DNA from: Azorinus chamasolen
Taxonomy: Eukaryota; Mollusca; Bivalvia; Cardiida; Solecurtidae
Reading direction: 5' to 3'
DNA: 64,000 bases
Assembly (NCBI GenBank): GCA_963576725.1
Contig: OY755251.1
Span: forward strand, 36,447,263 to 36,511,262
Every line of letters begins with the position of its first letter. Positions within the stretch are counted from its first letter, which is position 1. Of the stretch, positions 30,140-41,900 are shown in pieces. The notes under the pieces were generated by a model. It did no database searches. It saw nothing but the letters and a program-made list of their open reading frames with translations, and was not told the origin of the DNA. Both the position numbers and the translations under genes were made by a program.

Positions 30140-30425
30140 AACTGTTTTCTCATTTGCAAACAGTATAGACCAAGATCAGAGAAATCCTACTGTAGTCATC
30201 TGATCAGGGTCTGCACTATTTGCCATATAAATTCCTCTTGCCAGGTTAAACCTTTCATACTTAGTGGACTCTATAGTTAAAGCCTTCCATTCTAATAAAT
30301 CGGTATTTGCACGGTAACCTCAGCATTCAATTCGCGACCGGAATGGCATTTGCAAACAGTTTGCTCCGATATGAGACGCCGCGCCTCATCAGGATCAAAG
30401 CTACTTGGTACCCAGTTCAAAAGCG
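30140..30425. mobile_element. B-family hairpin then C-family hairpin
   Basis: TTTGCAAACAGTATAGACCA to GGGTCTGCACTATTTGCC (about 30152-30222) and TTTGCAAACAGTTTGCTCCG to CTCATCAGGATCAAAGCTAC (about 30350-30412). Confidence 0.6.
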
Positions 30426-30780
30426 TGTTCAAATCGGAACAAGGTCCAGCTTTATAGCGCGGTAAGGGTAACTGTAGCTGGTATCAAATAGCATAGGATC
30501 GTACCTGCGACCACTCACTTGTAGTAAAGGATTAAGGTTTATCGACCTTGAAACAAAGCCTGCTTCTACATGTCCCTATTTGTTATCTTTTATCGAATTA
30601 GAAATAGTTTTCGTGTCAATTTTGTTTATCGGAACTTACGACACCTACGTGGTGAGTACTGTGAATCTGTTATTTAAACGCAAAGCCGGGTAACAGAATT
30701 GTAGAAGACGACACAGCATGACATCAAAACAACAAAACATGGTTTATGAACCGGTAAAAAGCACTTGCAATTATTTCTAT
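30426..30780. other. Intronic, nothing recognised
   Basis: It lies in the intron between the two Cys-rich exons. No element end or exon was seen. Confidence 0.4.
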
Positions 30781-30796
30781 TGTAACAGACCTGAAT

Positions 30797-31360
30797 GTGT
30801 ATGATGATGTGATTTACAAACTTCGTAAAATTATTGGTCTTACCCATTTTCTCACCTTGGTCACTAAATACATTAAAACATTCATTAAAAAGGGATATGA
30901 TCCTATGGTACTACAGCATACTGCATGTCTGATTGTCACCCCTTTTACAGTTGTCATTCACACTGCCCTCTTTGCATGTACGCCGACAAGAAATGTTTAG
31001 TACTGTATGAAGGCGACCTCTTAAATCCAGAAACGGAAGGAGAACGTCTCGTTTTTTGTCGTACCCTCTATTACTTTTCTCTACAGTTATTTCGTTTGCA
31101 GCTTAATCATTGAGTACACTAGTGATATATGGATACAGTTGTTTCATTTAAATATGTTTTCGTTTTACATGCACTTTACCACTGTAATTGCCCTCGTGGT
31201 TGCTGTAGATTAGTTGGAGAGGGGCTACGTTTATTTATACTGCTTGCCTTAAGGGTGGGGATTGTATAAGTGTGAGGTTGGGCGCCTCTAAACCGGTTTA
31301 ACGCCCCCCCCCCCCCCCCCCGTGACATTTGTCACTAACAGTTCCAAGGCGGTACTTCCA
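30797..31360 (+). repeat. G-family module with a coding-like remnant
   Basis: About 30880-31050 is alignable with 38725-38885, including a stretch whose translation is conserved (CMYADKKCLVLYEGDLLNP here, MYAYRKAFLLYEDVLLDPD there). Further right, GTGAGGTTGGGCGCCTCTAA, ACCGGTTTAA and a C18 homopolymer (31303-31321), then GGCGGTACTTCCATC, match the G block seen inverted at 37140-37230 and 49700-49800. The parent element is unidentified. Confidence 0.5.
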
Positions 31361-31792
31361 TCTCCTCCCCCTTTATTAATTGTTTATTATGTCTCTTTGT
31401 CTCTTTGTGTCTTTTATATATATGTGCATTTGCTGTTTGTCGTCGTGGTGCTGTTTGGACGGTTGTCTGTTTTGTATGCGATGTTTCCTGCATGACTCAT
31501 ACATGTACTTTTGAGAAGTACATGCGATAGTTCGGAGCAGCCACCTACAGTTCTTTATGTTCTTTTTTTTCACCGCCGAAATCAATGGAAAATGAAACAC
31601 ATGGCTTGACGCAATGCAAACAGTTTACATCCAAATTATTTGACACACCAATTACGTTTTAGGGAAAGAAACTTAAAGAAAATCCACGCTGAAACGTAAA
31701 GGAGGAAACATTGTTTGCAGATAAAAACTGATTCTGGCCAAAAGGGTTAACAGAAACGAACATGTGTTATGCTAGAGTAAAATGTTACTTAC

Positions 31793-32062
31793 TTTGAGGC
31801 TAAAAAGGTAATCACCGCTTGGCATCACTGCATAGTTTTGACACGTGGAATCGTACACGTACACGTGTCGTGACGGGCCAAAGTGGACACCATCGTTACT
31901 AACAGATATCAGGTACTTAGTGACGAACGATCCCGGCGAGGTCACGGACCTACGACGGCGGGCAGACCCAGCACGCGGACAACACCTTCCCTCAAATACA
32001 TTTTCATATTCGCCGCAATTTCGGAGTTGGTCAGTTTGTCGACTGAGGCCGTTGTTGTCCAT
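31793..32062 (-). CDS. VWDE-like membrane protein, second half of Cys repeat
   Basis: Acceptor TTTTAATTGTTTCAG and donor CTCAAA|GTAAGT bound 270 bases, phase 0 to phase 0, 90 codons. The peptide includes TSPGSFVTKYLISVSNDGVH and FGPSRHVYVYDSTCQNY. 'SNDG...F...YDSxC' is the signature of the repeat in von Willebrand factor D and EGF domain proteins (VWDE). It is followed by LFSLK, which runs into the Cys block of the next exon. An RRRR cluster before the conserved part could be a furin-type site. The protein is extracellular in this region. Confidence 0.78.
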
Positions 32063-32249
32063 CTGAAACAATTAAAAAAAGGTTTTCAATTTACGTACAG
32101 TTTAATATCTCTATATCGGTTGTTTAAGGCATAAACGTGTGATCTTTGACATCAGACGAATGTTTCATGCAGAATGAAAAATAACTATTCACTAAATAAA
32201 CCTTCACTATTTTACTCGTATTGCTCTACCTTTTATAGAACGACTTTTA

Positions 32250-32335
32250 CTGCATTTGCATATAAAGTAGACCCAGATCAGAGCACTCCTTTAGGAGCAA
32301 TCTCACCAAGGTATGCCCTGTTTGCTGATTGTATA
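32250..32335. mobile_element. B-family hairpin
   Basis: TTTGCATATAAAGTAGACCC to AAGGTATGCCCTGTTTGC with centre ACTCCTTTAGGAGC. Confidence 0.65.
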
Positions 32336-32522
32336 GTGTAGATCTGATTATGATACCAATATGTGTGTTCAGATACAACGTTCAAACCAAGCGTATGTCA
32401 ATATAACATGCACATCGTAACAATATCCATCCAGTGAACCTCATTAGTAACTATGAAATGGTATCATGGCTACATTTTATTGGTGTAAGACTGTTGGTAG
32501 CTTGTCTCCTAATCATGTTTGC

Positions 32523-32745
32523 TTAACCAATTCTCTCCTTTTTGCGCATCTGTAAAACTCATTCTTTGAAACCATTGTGATCAATAGATAATTTGCTCAA
32601 CATGAGCAAATGCTCTATTTATCACAATGGTTTCAAAACTACGTAATTCAAAAAGTCGCCCTTTCTATATTTCTATAATTAATGATTCTTTTCGGTAGAT
32701 CAATTCAGGTTGGGTCTGAAAACAGTATAGGAGGGAATTAGTTAA
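32523..32745. mobile_element. D-family MITE, complete
   Basis: TTAACCAATTCTCTCCTTTT to AGGAGGGAATTAGTTAA. Stem GAAACCATTGTGATCAATAG with centre GCTCAACATGAGC. Confidence 0.75.
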
Positions 32746-32789
32746 ACGCCGATTTCTTGTCTGTTTTACTTTCATACAATTCATTCACA

Positions 32790-32835
32790 TTTGACTGAGT
32801 GTCAAATAGGTTGGACCCAGATGAGACACCGAGGT
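32790..32835. mobile_element. C-family left half
   Basis: GAGTGTCAAATAGGTTGGAC, CCAGATGAGACACCGAGGTA. It stops about 40 bp before the next exon end. Confidence 0.6.
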
Positions 32836-32877
32836 ATATTCTTTTATAAATGGGTTATGGTTACTTATCTCTAAAAC

Positions 32878-33061
32878 CGTAACATTGCATTTGAAGTCTT
32901 GTAGCAGATAGCGTGTCTTAATCTGCAAACAGTCATGGCATTGGTCGTCTTCCTTTACGTCACACTCGCCGCCTCCCTCGATATCAGATATTGCAAGAAG
33001 AGCGGCCTTCTGGATGAAACACGTGCTTCCTGAATAACCGTCGTTGCACTGGCATATATAC
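32878..33061 (-). CDS. VWDE-like membrane protein, EGF end and start of Cys repeat
   Basis: Acceptor GTTACATCTACTCCAG, one base completing a codon, then YICQCNDGYSGSTC, which is the second half of an EGF domain, followed by ALLAISDIEGGGECDVKED, DQCHDC and LQDFKCN, the opening of a VWDE-type repeat. The donor must leave phase 0; ACG|GTTTTA (end at 32878) or AAT|GTTACG (end at 32884) both do. Earlier exons (the first half of the EGF, and presumably further repeats and a VWD domain) were not found upstream, so the 5' part of the gene lies beyond or was missed. Confidence 0.68.
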
Positions 33062-33439
33062 CTGGAGTAGATGTAACAACAGCCATAGTGGCATCAACAG
33101 GTTGATAAAAGCCCTATGCTGCACCTAAACAATATTAATCGCCATCGTGCTTTCAATTACTTACATAGTGTTATGCAGTATGAAACATATTTAAGATTAA
33201 AGAGCAACAGATGACTGTTCGTAAGCAAGTACTAAAACTGTCAATTTTCCACCAAATCCTATGTTGTGACAATGTAGATTCGACAAACTGACACATCCTA
33301 TATGTACAAACTGACCGCGAGCATCATATTCTTTTTTTCACATAACCTATTTCGACTAAATACGGTTTGACAGGTCCTACATGTATATTCCTACACGACG
33401 TCGTGGTGATTCTACATGACGTTACAGCTTATATTAATC

Positions 33440-33665
33440 GTGTGTAATATTATATAAATATCACATCATATGCAGAGCGACAGCACGTACTGTCAACCCA
33501 AGGTTGGTTATGTCCACCGAGGCGTTAGTCGAGATGTATAATAAAATAAATATCGCATCCTCTGGAGAGCGACAGCACGTATTGTGAACCCTCGGTATGG
33601 TAATGTCCACCTTGATTAACGCTCTCTCGCTCTGCATAGGATATATCTATTTTATTATACCGAAC
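33440..33665. repeat. Hairpin element with an internal direct repeat
   Basis: AGAGCGACAGCACGTAYTGT followed by AACCC...GGT..GTAATGTCCACC occurs twice (about 33474 and 33564). GTATAATAAAATAAATATC and its complement ATATCTATTTTATTATACC also flank the second copy. Confidence 0.6.
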
Positions 33666-35213
33666 AGCACAATCAATTTCGTCAGCAAAGATATTCATTC
33701 AATGACAACAATAAACAGTTTGAAACAAAAGTTATAGAGCTACTCGGTGCTTAAAAATCGCAAATCAGCTTCACATTTTTATTCATTACACGTTATAAGT
33801 ACTGGCAGAGCCTGTTCACTGTCAAATCTTGACAGATCCTCCTCCAAAATAGTCGCATAACGCGGCGACATTTCTCAGATATTTAAACAAACACAATTGT
33901 CAAAATGACGTTTGTTGATCAAATTGAAAGCATCAAATGACGTCAATCGACGATGTCAATCGGATGATGTCACGCACACAATTTAATAAGCGCTCACTGA
34001 TCTAAATGTTCCGTTCCCATGGTAGCGGGAGACTATATTTTTCCGACAGTAGTTATTTTGCCGCTAGGCCTGACGGTATGTCTGTGTCACGGTGGCCTAT
34101 GGGAGATTAACGTTGAAAATGATATATATATATATATACAAATCAGTATATACACGTATTTTAATTGAAAACATGGTACCCTCTGGGTGGCGTCAATGCT
34201 GTGTACGAGGCATACATTAGGCAACCTTGGTGGATGTCCAGTAAATAATACTTCATAACCAATAAGAGAGCTTATGGTTTCAGTGAAGAAGAGTTTTAAA
34301 CTTTACACTATATATTTGTATCAAAATATTGTACCCGGGATGGGCTCAGTACTAACCCAAGGGGAATATTTTGAGTGAGTAGAGAAAATCAAGATGAAAC
34401 TACTTATCAAATATTAAAACTCATGGTCGTGTGGTTGCAAAGATGTTTACACTATACAGCTAGACAGAAAACATGGTACCCCGGTCAATATTAACCAAGG
34501 GGCATATTTTTTATTGGATAGATGTCATCAAGATGATGCCTAACATACCAAACATATGAGCTATAAAGAGTTTTAAGTGTTTTCGGTTGGTTAAGCAGAA
34601 CATGCTATGCATGATTTTTTCCCAAACGCATGTTCCTGTGCAATTTGAAAAACATTGGTTCAATATATTAAGATAATAAATATGGTGTAAATAATTGTTT
34701 GAAGCTGACACACGACACATGGCGCACGACGACGGATGCCGTACACCAGGAAATCCTCAAATATCGCTTTGTCCGCTGTTTTCATGGTGCACGGCGACGG
34801 ATGCCGTTCACAGGCGATCCTCACATCTCGCTTTGTAGCAGGTTAGCTAAAGCAACTTCAATGCTAACACTGACCTAGCAAGCGGTGTCAGTACAATGTA
34901 AAAAAATCATGCAGTGTGCCAACATTGAAAATAAATAACCTAAGATGCTGTTTGGATTTTATGTCTGCAGAAGGAAATTGAACTGGTCTCCATGTATAAA
35001 CCGCTACAGTTCAGGGTACAGAGTATTCTACTCATAGATGGGGTCAGACAAAGAACTGTAATTGTCATTTTCGAGACCGACTAAGCCATGGAATTTGACG
35101 GAATGATACATATTTTAGTTTCATTCCGATAATCAGTATTAAATGTCTGGTTATGTAATATGCAATTATAATTTAGACGGCAGTGAACATTTTAATGGAA
35201 CACCAGGATACCC
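33666..35213. other. Non-coding with small dispersed repeats
   Basis: A TA run lies at 34123-34138. AAAACATGGTACCCYSKGG occurs at about 34169 and 34470. At 34715-34865, GCGCACGACGACGGATGCCG, AGGCGATCCTCACATCTCGC and GCAGGTTAGCTAAAGC form a common molluscan MITE-like repeat, partly duplicated. No exon was recognised on either strand. Confidence 0.45.
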
Positions 35214-35639
35214 AAAAAAAAGCATCTAGATATTGGACAGACTTTCATTTGCATTACTTCGTACCAGCTATACATACATCACAGGTAGAAGAAACTGAGT
35301 TATACTCTAGACATGTATCAATAGGCTTTAAATAGTGCTGCACTATAATGCTATTGGCAATATATAAACGTTCAGAATCAATTTGCACGCTAAGTGATTT
35401 TGCGTTTGAATAATCAATAATTGGTGTTAGCTACACATTTAAAAGATTCGTCAAGGACACATTTGGATCCTAATGGAACTCCATCTAATCTGAATCCAAT
35501 CTGTGATAGGGAGGGAGGGTGTTACGTTCTACAACTGGTTTGTCCAGTGTAAGTTTGTAATATGAGTGGGTTCGATATTATATCAAGTGTATCACTACAT
35601 CATTACGTCTAGGTTTTAAGGATTTGTCTCTGTACTTCA

Positions 35640-35850
35640 TTCTCAGTGTTGTTATATTTTCTGGTCCTTCGGGATCATTAGTTTTCATGTTATTAGTTCT
35701 GAAAATTGAATACTGCTTAAACCAGTGCTAGGGGCGTGAGTAGTGTTGCACTTTTAATTAATATTCATGAACAGACTCAATAAAACCGAGTCTGCAATTT
35801 TCTCATTTTGCATTTCTACTTTTGCTTTCGAAGGCTCGCCCATTTTCAGA
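35640..35850 (+). repeat. F-family repeat
   Basis: TTCTGGTCCTTCGGGATCAT, GTGCTAGGGGCGTGAGTAGT and the hairpin CAGACTC-AATAAAACC-GAGTCTG, ending TTTTGCTTTCGAAGGCTCG. Confidence 0.8.
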
Positions 35851-36439
35851 ATATATTTAAACATATTTTATTTCATACAACCTTTCTTTGTCAAAGTAGA
35901 AAACTGTCCCGCAAACACATCTATGTCCATTTTTTTCATTACCTGTATGCCATTCTTTGTATTTTCATGCAGCAAATATTCACCTAGAATTTCCTTAGCT
36001 GATTTAGAGTAGCCCCTGAAAAACAGGTAAGATCTAATACGCTGAATAGGATGCGAAGAAATAAACACTTCGGCTCGTTGAAATTTGATGTAACAGTGGC
36101 GGATGCAAATTTATTTTCATTATAGTAGTAGGGTAAGCTTTAAACCATTTGATTGCGGGTAAAAAAGTCGTGTAACATTAGAGAATGCACATGATAGAAA
36201 TGTATAGAGAGACATTCACACAGACATACAAACAGGCAGACAGATGGAAACAAACATATTCAAAGATATGTATGCAAAACGTGAGGCACAGATTACAATT
36301 ATTATGTATGGGTAAGAATAAAACAGGAGGGGAAATAGAACAAGGGAGTAGTTAGGGCAGACAGGGAAAGACAAGAAAAGCGATAGACATGCATGTAGGA
36401 GAGAGGTGAAAATGAGAAAATAGACAACAGAATGTGTGA

Positions 36440-36640
36440 GCATTTTTATTCGTCCGCCTAATAAAAGTGGTCGTATATTGTCGTGGCCCTGTCAGTCCGT
36501 CCGTTCGTCGTTCGTTCGTACGTTCGTTCGTTAGATCTGAGTTAAAACCGAGTCGATTCTGAGATTCATTTGATTTGTCGTTTCGGATGAGTTATGGCCC
36601 CTGCACTTAAATAAATAATGCAAATATATGCAAATATGAG
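36440..36640. repeat. GTCCGTCC-type molluscan repeat
   Basis: TATTCGTCCGCCTAATAAAAG, GTCCGTCCGTTCGTCG, TTCGTACGTTCGTTCG, then GAGTTATGGCCCCTGCAC. The pyrimidine tetramer run next to a 'tatggcccc' block is common in bivalve dispersed repeats. Confidence 0.6.
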
Positions 36641-36893
36641 GCTGGCCGTAGTTTTTTTCTTTTAAAATATTTTTACTTCAAATATTTTGTATGTTGTTAT
36701 TTTTGGGAAAGCTATTAAAAGGTTATTAATGAAACTCCACACAAATCAGAAGTTGACTAGAGTTTGAGGTTCTTTCAATACGTCGTTATGGCCCTTTCAC
36801 TTTAAGCAAATCTGCAAATATGAGAGTGACCATAACTTTTATATTTAATAAGATATTCACTTCAATGTTTTATATATAATTGGAAAAGTAGTA

Positions 36894-37430
36894 AAGTCAA
36901 GCAGGCAAAGCCACATGCAAGACGCAACCACCACCAAAACACCGATAGACAGCATGACACACACACACACACACAACCACACACCCAAACGCACGCACAC
37001 ACACACACACACACACACGAAATGAACACAGAAAACAACAAAAGAGACACAAGAACCAGGGACAAACGTTCCACAACATGAACAAACCACAAGCACAAAG
37101 ACGCAAGGCAAACAAAAGGAAGGGTGACAAAGAGAGTACCGCCTTGGCACGGTCAGCAGCAAAAACACCACTGGGGGTTTAAACCGGTTTACGGACGTCC
37201 TAACCTCGCACTTCTCTCAAAGTCACCCTAGCTTTACAAATATTGTAAATAAAGGTATCCCCGCTGGACTTACCCACAACATAGACGACGGTGAACACAG
37301 GACAACATGTAAAACATAGCATAATAACTGTGACAATCCGTCAAATATGTACTCAATGACTTTGCTGAAGTCAGAGCACCTGCAGGTAAGCCGTTAAGGG
37401 CACGACAGGGAAAAATATATCAATTTAATA
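36894..37430 (-). repeat. G-family module
   Basis: On the minus strand it holds GTGGTGGTTGCGTCTTGCAT, a long TG tract, CAAGGCGGTACTCTC and GTAAACCGGTTTAAACCCCC. On the plus strand its right part is AGTCAGAGCACCTGCAGGTA. It recurs at 40591-41127 and 49553-49983, and in divergent form at 48365-48800. Open frames on the minus strand are products of the TG tract. Confidence 0.75.
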
Positions 37431-38149
37431 TGGAGATCAAACTCTTAAGCACAATTTAGAAAATGTCAAAACTAATAAGGCATATTGAATCAGAGAAAGT
37501 TTGTAAGTGGATGGATCATGTACTGTACGCGGTGCACTTGTTACACATGCTTTCTATATCATGCTAACTGCAGTGTTTATCAACTTATGTTTAATTTTCT
37601 CGCAATAGTACCTGGTTTACTTTATTATTGGAGCACATTAGCTGTACAAATTAATAAATATATACTCCGAGTCCGTTGTGATTTACATGCGGTCAAATGT
37701 ATTAAACTGTGGATCGGCAATTGCCTGGCAGTGTTTTCTTTTCCATGTGTTATGCACGGCGACATTTACCTGAAAAGGATAATAAAAGCTTGTTTAACGG
37801 CTGATATTGTTTGTGTTTTTAGGTGGATGCGATCACCACCAGAATGACGTGTCGAATGTAGAGTCGATCTAACACTTACACATTTCATATAGTAGACCCA
37901 TTAATAAATACATCTGTCCACAAAGACAACAAACACTATTTGCTTTCGGGGGATCATCTCTCATCAGAACTGAATGCAACAGAAAAACTGGATCTATTTT
38001 TGGATCGTATTACTAGTTTGTTTGATTTTGAGTTATTCAGTAAGGTAAATTACCCAAAACTTAATTTCTATAGGATAGTTTTGTTAAAAATATACATACA
38101 GTGACATTTCTATAGTTCTATTGTTGAGTTGTCTGATTTTGTCTTTATT

Positions 38150-38350
38150 GTTTTGGTTTGTAGTTGTGTGTGTGTGTGAAATGCTATCTATCAATGTTTT
38201 AGTGGTGGTTGCGTCTTGTATGTGACCTTGCCTGCTTGACTTTATTACATTTGCACATACATTTAGACCTAGGTGAGGTGGGGCTATACGTTAGGTTGGA
38301 AAACAACAAACACACCCAGTAGTCTTTTGTTAGCTACAGACCATTCAAAG
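38150..38350 (+). repeat. G-family fragment, inverted relative to 36894
   Basis: GTTGTGTGTGTGTGTGAAAT, GTGGTGGTTGCGTCTTGTAT and GTGACCTTGCCTGCTTGAC match the complement of the left part of the module at 36894. Confidence 0.65.
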
Positions 38351-38910
38351 GCCGTGCTCCTGCTTTCACCCTATAGTCTTCTTGTTTTATATGGTTAGTG
38401 TTTGCTGTTTCGTGTCTAGTGTGCTTCGCCGTGTTTTGTCATATGATTGCGCTGTTTCGTGTTTGATGTTTAATACCATGCCCTTTGTGTGTGACTGTCC
38501 CTGTTTGACTGTTTGTTTTTTCTCAATCTTTGTGGAAAATACCCATACACGGTTGCTTGTTTACATTGTTTTCAAAATATCGGTAGCTCTCAATATACAT
38601 TTTGTAATAGAATTTTCATACTACATTATTAAAGCATTGTGGACAAAATGGCTGCTTTAAAGCGAGTTCGCCAAGTTAATGGTTTTCGAATGTGTACATT
38701 GTACATCGTATGTGTTAAACATTCATTAAAAAGGAATATAATCTTAAAATAGTACAACATACTACGTGTCCGGTTGTCAACCCTTTACATTTTGCAATCA
38801 CTCAAACCTCTTTTCATGTATGCCTACAGGAAAGCCTTCTTACTCTATGAAGACGTCCTCTTAGACCCGGATACGGAAGGAAAAGTAGGATACATGTATT
38901 GTATCTAGAT

Positions 38911-41900
38911 AAAAAAAAGCATCTAGATATTGGACAGACTTTCATTTGCATTACTTCGTACCAGCTATACATACATCACAGGTAGAAGAAACTGAGTTAT
39001 ACTCTAGACATGTATCAATAGGCTTTAAATAGTGCTGCACTATAATGCTATTGGCAATATATAAACGTTCAGAATCAATTTGCACGCTAAGTGATTTTGC
39101 GTTTGAATAATCAATAATTGGTGTTAGCTACACATTTAAAAGATTCGTCAAGGACACATTTGGATCCTAATGGAACTCCATCTAATCTGAATCCAATCTG
39201 TGATAGGGAGGGAGGGTGTTACGTTCTACAACTGGTTTGTCCAGTGTAAGTTTGTAATATGAGTGGGTTCGATATTATATCAAGTGTATCACTACATCAT
39301 TACGTCTAGGTTTTAAGGATTTGTCTCTGTACTTCATTCTCAGTGTTGTTATATTTTCTGGTCCTTCGGGATCATTAGTTTTCATGTTATTAGTTCTGAA
39401 AATTGAATACTGCTTAAACCAGTGCTAGGGGCGTGAGTAGTGTTGCACTTTTAATTAATATTCATGAACAGACTCAATAAAACCGAGTCTGCAATTTTCT
39501 CATTTTGCATTTCTACTTTTGCTTTCGAAGGCTCGCCCATTTTCAGAATATATTTAAACATATTTTATTTCATACAACCTTTCTTTGTCAAAGTAGAAAA
39601 CTGTCCCGCAAACACATCTATGTCCATTTTTTTCATTACCTGTATGCCATTCTTTGTATTTTCATGCAGCAAATATTCACCTAGAATTTCCTTAGCTGAT
39701 TTAGAGTAGCCCCTGAAAAACAGGTAAGATCTAATACGCTGAATAGGATGCGAAGAAATAAACACTTCGGCTCGTTGAAATTTGATGTAACAGTGGCGGA
39801 TGCAAATTTATTTTCATTATAGTAGTAGGGTAAGCTTTAAACCATTTGATTGCGGGTAAAAAAGTCGTGTAACATTAGAGAATGCACATGATAGAAATGT
39901 ATAGAGAGACATTCACACAGACATACAAACAGGCAGACAGATGGAAACAAACATATTCAAAGATATGTATGCAAAACGTGAGGCACAGATTACAATTATT
40001 ATGTATGGGTAAGAATAAAACAGGAGGGGAAATAGAACAAGGGAGTAGTTAGGGCAGACAGGGAAAGACAAGAAAAGCGATAGACATGCATGTAGGAGAG
40101 AGGTGAAAATGAGAAAATAGACAACAGAATGTGTGAGCATTTTTATTCGTCCGCCTAATAAAAGTGGTCGTATATTGTCGTGGCCCTGTCAGTCCGTCCG
40201 TTCGTCGTTCGTTCGTACGTTCGTTCGTTAGATCTGAGTTAAAACCGAGTCGATTCTGAGATTCATTTGATTTGTCGTTTCGGATGAGTTATGGCCCCTG
40301 CACTTAAATAAATAATGCAAATATATGCAAATATGAGGCTGGCCGTAGTTTTTTTCTTTTAAAATATTTTTACTTCAAATATTTTGTATGTTGTTATTTT
40401 TGGGAAAGCTATTAAAAGGTTATTAATGAAACTCCACACAAATCAGAAGTTGACTAGAGTTTGAGGTTCTTTCAATACGTCGTTATGGCCCTTTCACTTT
40501 AAGCAAATCTGCAAATATGAGAGTGACCATAACTTTTATATTTAATAAGATATTCACTTCAATGTTTTATATATAATTGGAAAAGTAGTAAAGTCAAGCA
40601 GGCAAAGCCACATGCAAGACGCAACCACCACCAAAACACCGATAGACAGCATGACACACACACACACACACAACCACACACCCAAACGCACGCACACACA
40701 CACACACACACACACGAAATGAACACAGAAAACAACAAAAGAGACACAAGAACCAGGGACAAACGTTCCACAACATGAACAAACCACAAGCACAAAGACG
40801 CAAGGCAAACAAAAGGAAGGGTGACAAAGAGAGTACCGCCTTGGCACGGTCAGCAGCAAAAACACCACTGGGGGTTTAAACCGGTTTACGGACGTCCTAA
40901 CCTCGCACTTCTCTCAAAGTCACCCTAGCTTTACAAATATTGTAAATAAAGGTATCCCCGCTGGACTTACCCACAACATAGACGACGGTGAACACAGGAC
41001 AACATGTAAAACATAGCATAATAACTGTGACAATCCGTCAAATATGTACTCAATGACTTTGCTGAAGTCAGAGCACCTGCAGGTAAGCCGTTAAGGGCAC
41101 GACAGGGAAAAATATATCAATTTAATATGGAGATCAAACTCTTAAGCACAATTTAGAAAATGTCAAAACTAATAAGGCATATTGAATCAGAGAAAGTTTG
41201 TAAGTGGATGGATCATGTACTGTACGCGGTGCACTTGTTACACATGCTTTCTATATCATGCTAACTGCAGTGTTTATCAACTTATGTTTAATTTTCTCGC
41301 AATAGTACCTGGTTTACTTTATTATTGGAGCACATTAGCTGTACAAATTAATAAATATATACTCCGAGTCCGTTGTGATTTACATGCGGTCAAATGTATT
41401 AAACTGTGGATCGGCAATTGCCTGGCAGTGTTTTCTTTTCCATGTGTTATGCACGGCGACATTTACCTGAAAAGGATAATAAAAGCTTGTTTAACGGCTG
41501 ATATTGTTTGTGTTTTTAGGTGGATGCGATCACCACCAGAATGACGTGTCGAATGTAGAGTCGATCTAACACTTACACATTTCATATAGTAGACCCATTA
41601 ATAAATACATCTGTCCACAAAGACAACAAACACTATTTGCTTTCGGGGGATCATCTCTCATCAGAACTGAATGCAACAGAAAAACTGGATCTATTTTTGG
41701 ATCGTATTACTAGTTTGTTTGATTTTGAGTTATTCAGTAAGGTAAATTACCCAAAACTTAATTTCTATAGGATAGTTTTGTTAAAAATATACATACAGTG
41801 ACATTTCTATAGTTCTATTGTTGAGTTGTCTGATTTTGTCTTTATTGTTTTGGTTTGTAGTTGTGTGTGTGTGTGAAATGCTATCTATCAATGTTTTAGT

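Larger units (their letters stand above)
35214..38904. repeat. Tandem duplication, copy 1 (3,691 bp)
   Basis: Every segment I compared between 35214 and 38904 recurs 3,697 bases later without a difference, including the AC-repeat lengths near 36960 and 37000 and all open frames. The unit carries an F repeat, a GTCCGTCC/TTCGTTCG block, two G modules in opposite orientation and no recognised gene. Confidence 0.95.

Noticed and set aside
36857..37171. Overlapping Cys/Val-rich frames on the minus strand (and the copies at 40554-40868, 48375-48593, 49471-49695)
   Set aside because: They arise from the TG/AC tract of the G repeat, differ between copies by frame and have no conserved end.
37485..37847. 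120-codon plus-strand frame in the duplicated unit (also 41182-41544)
   Set aside because: No recognisable domain or splice context; its presence in both copies only reflects the duplication.
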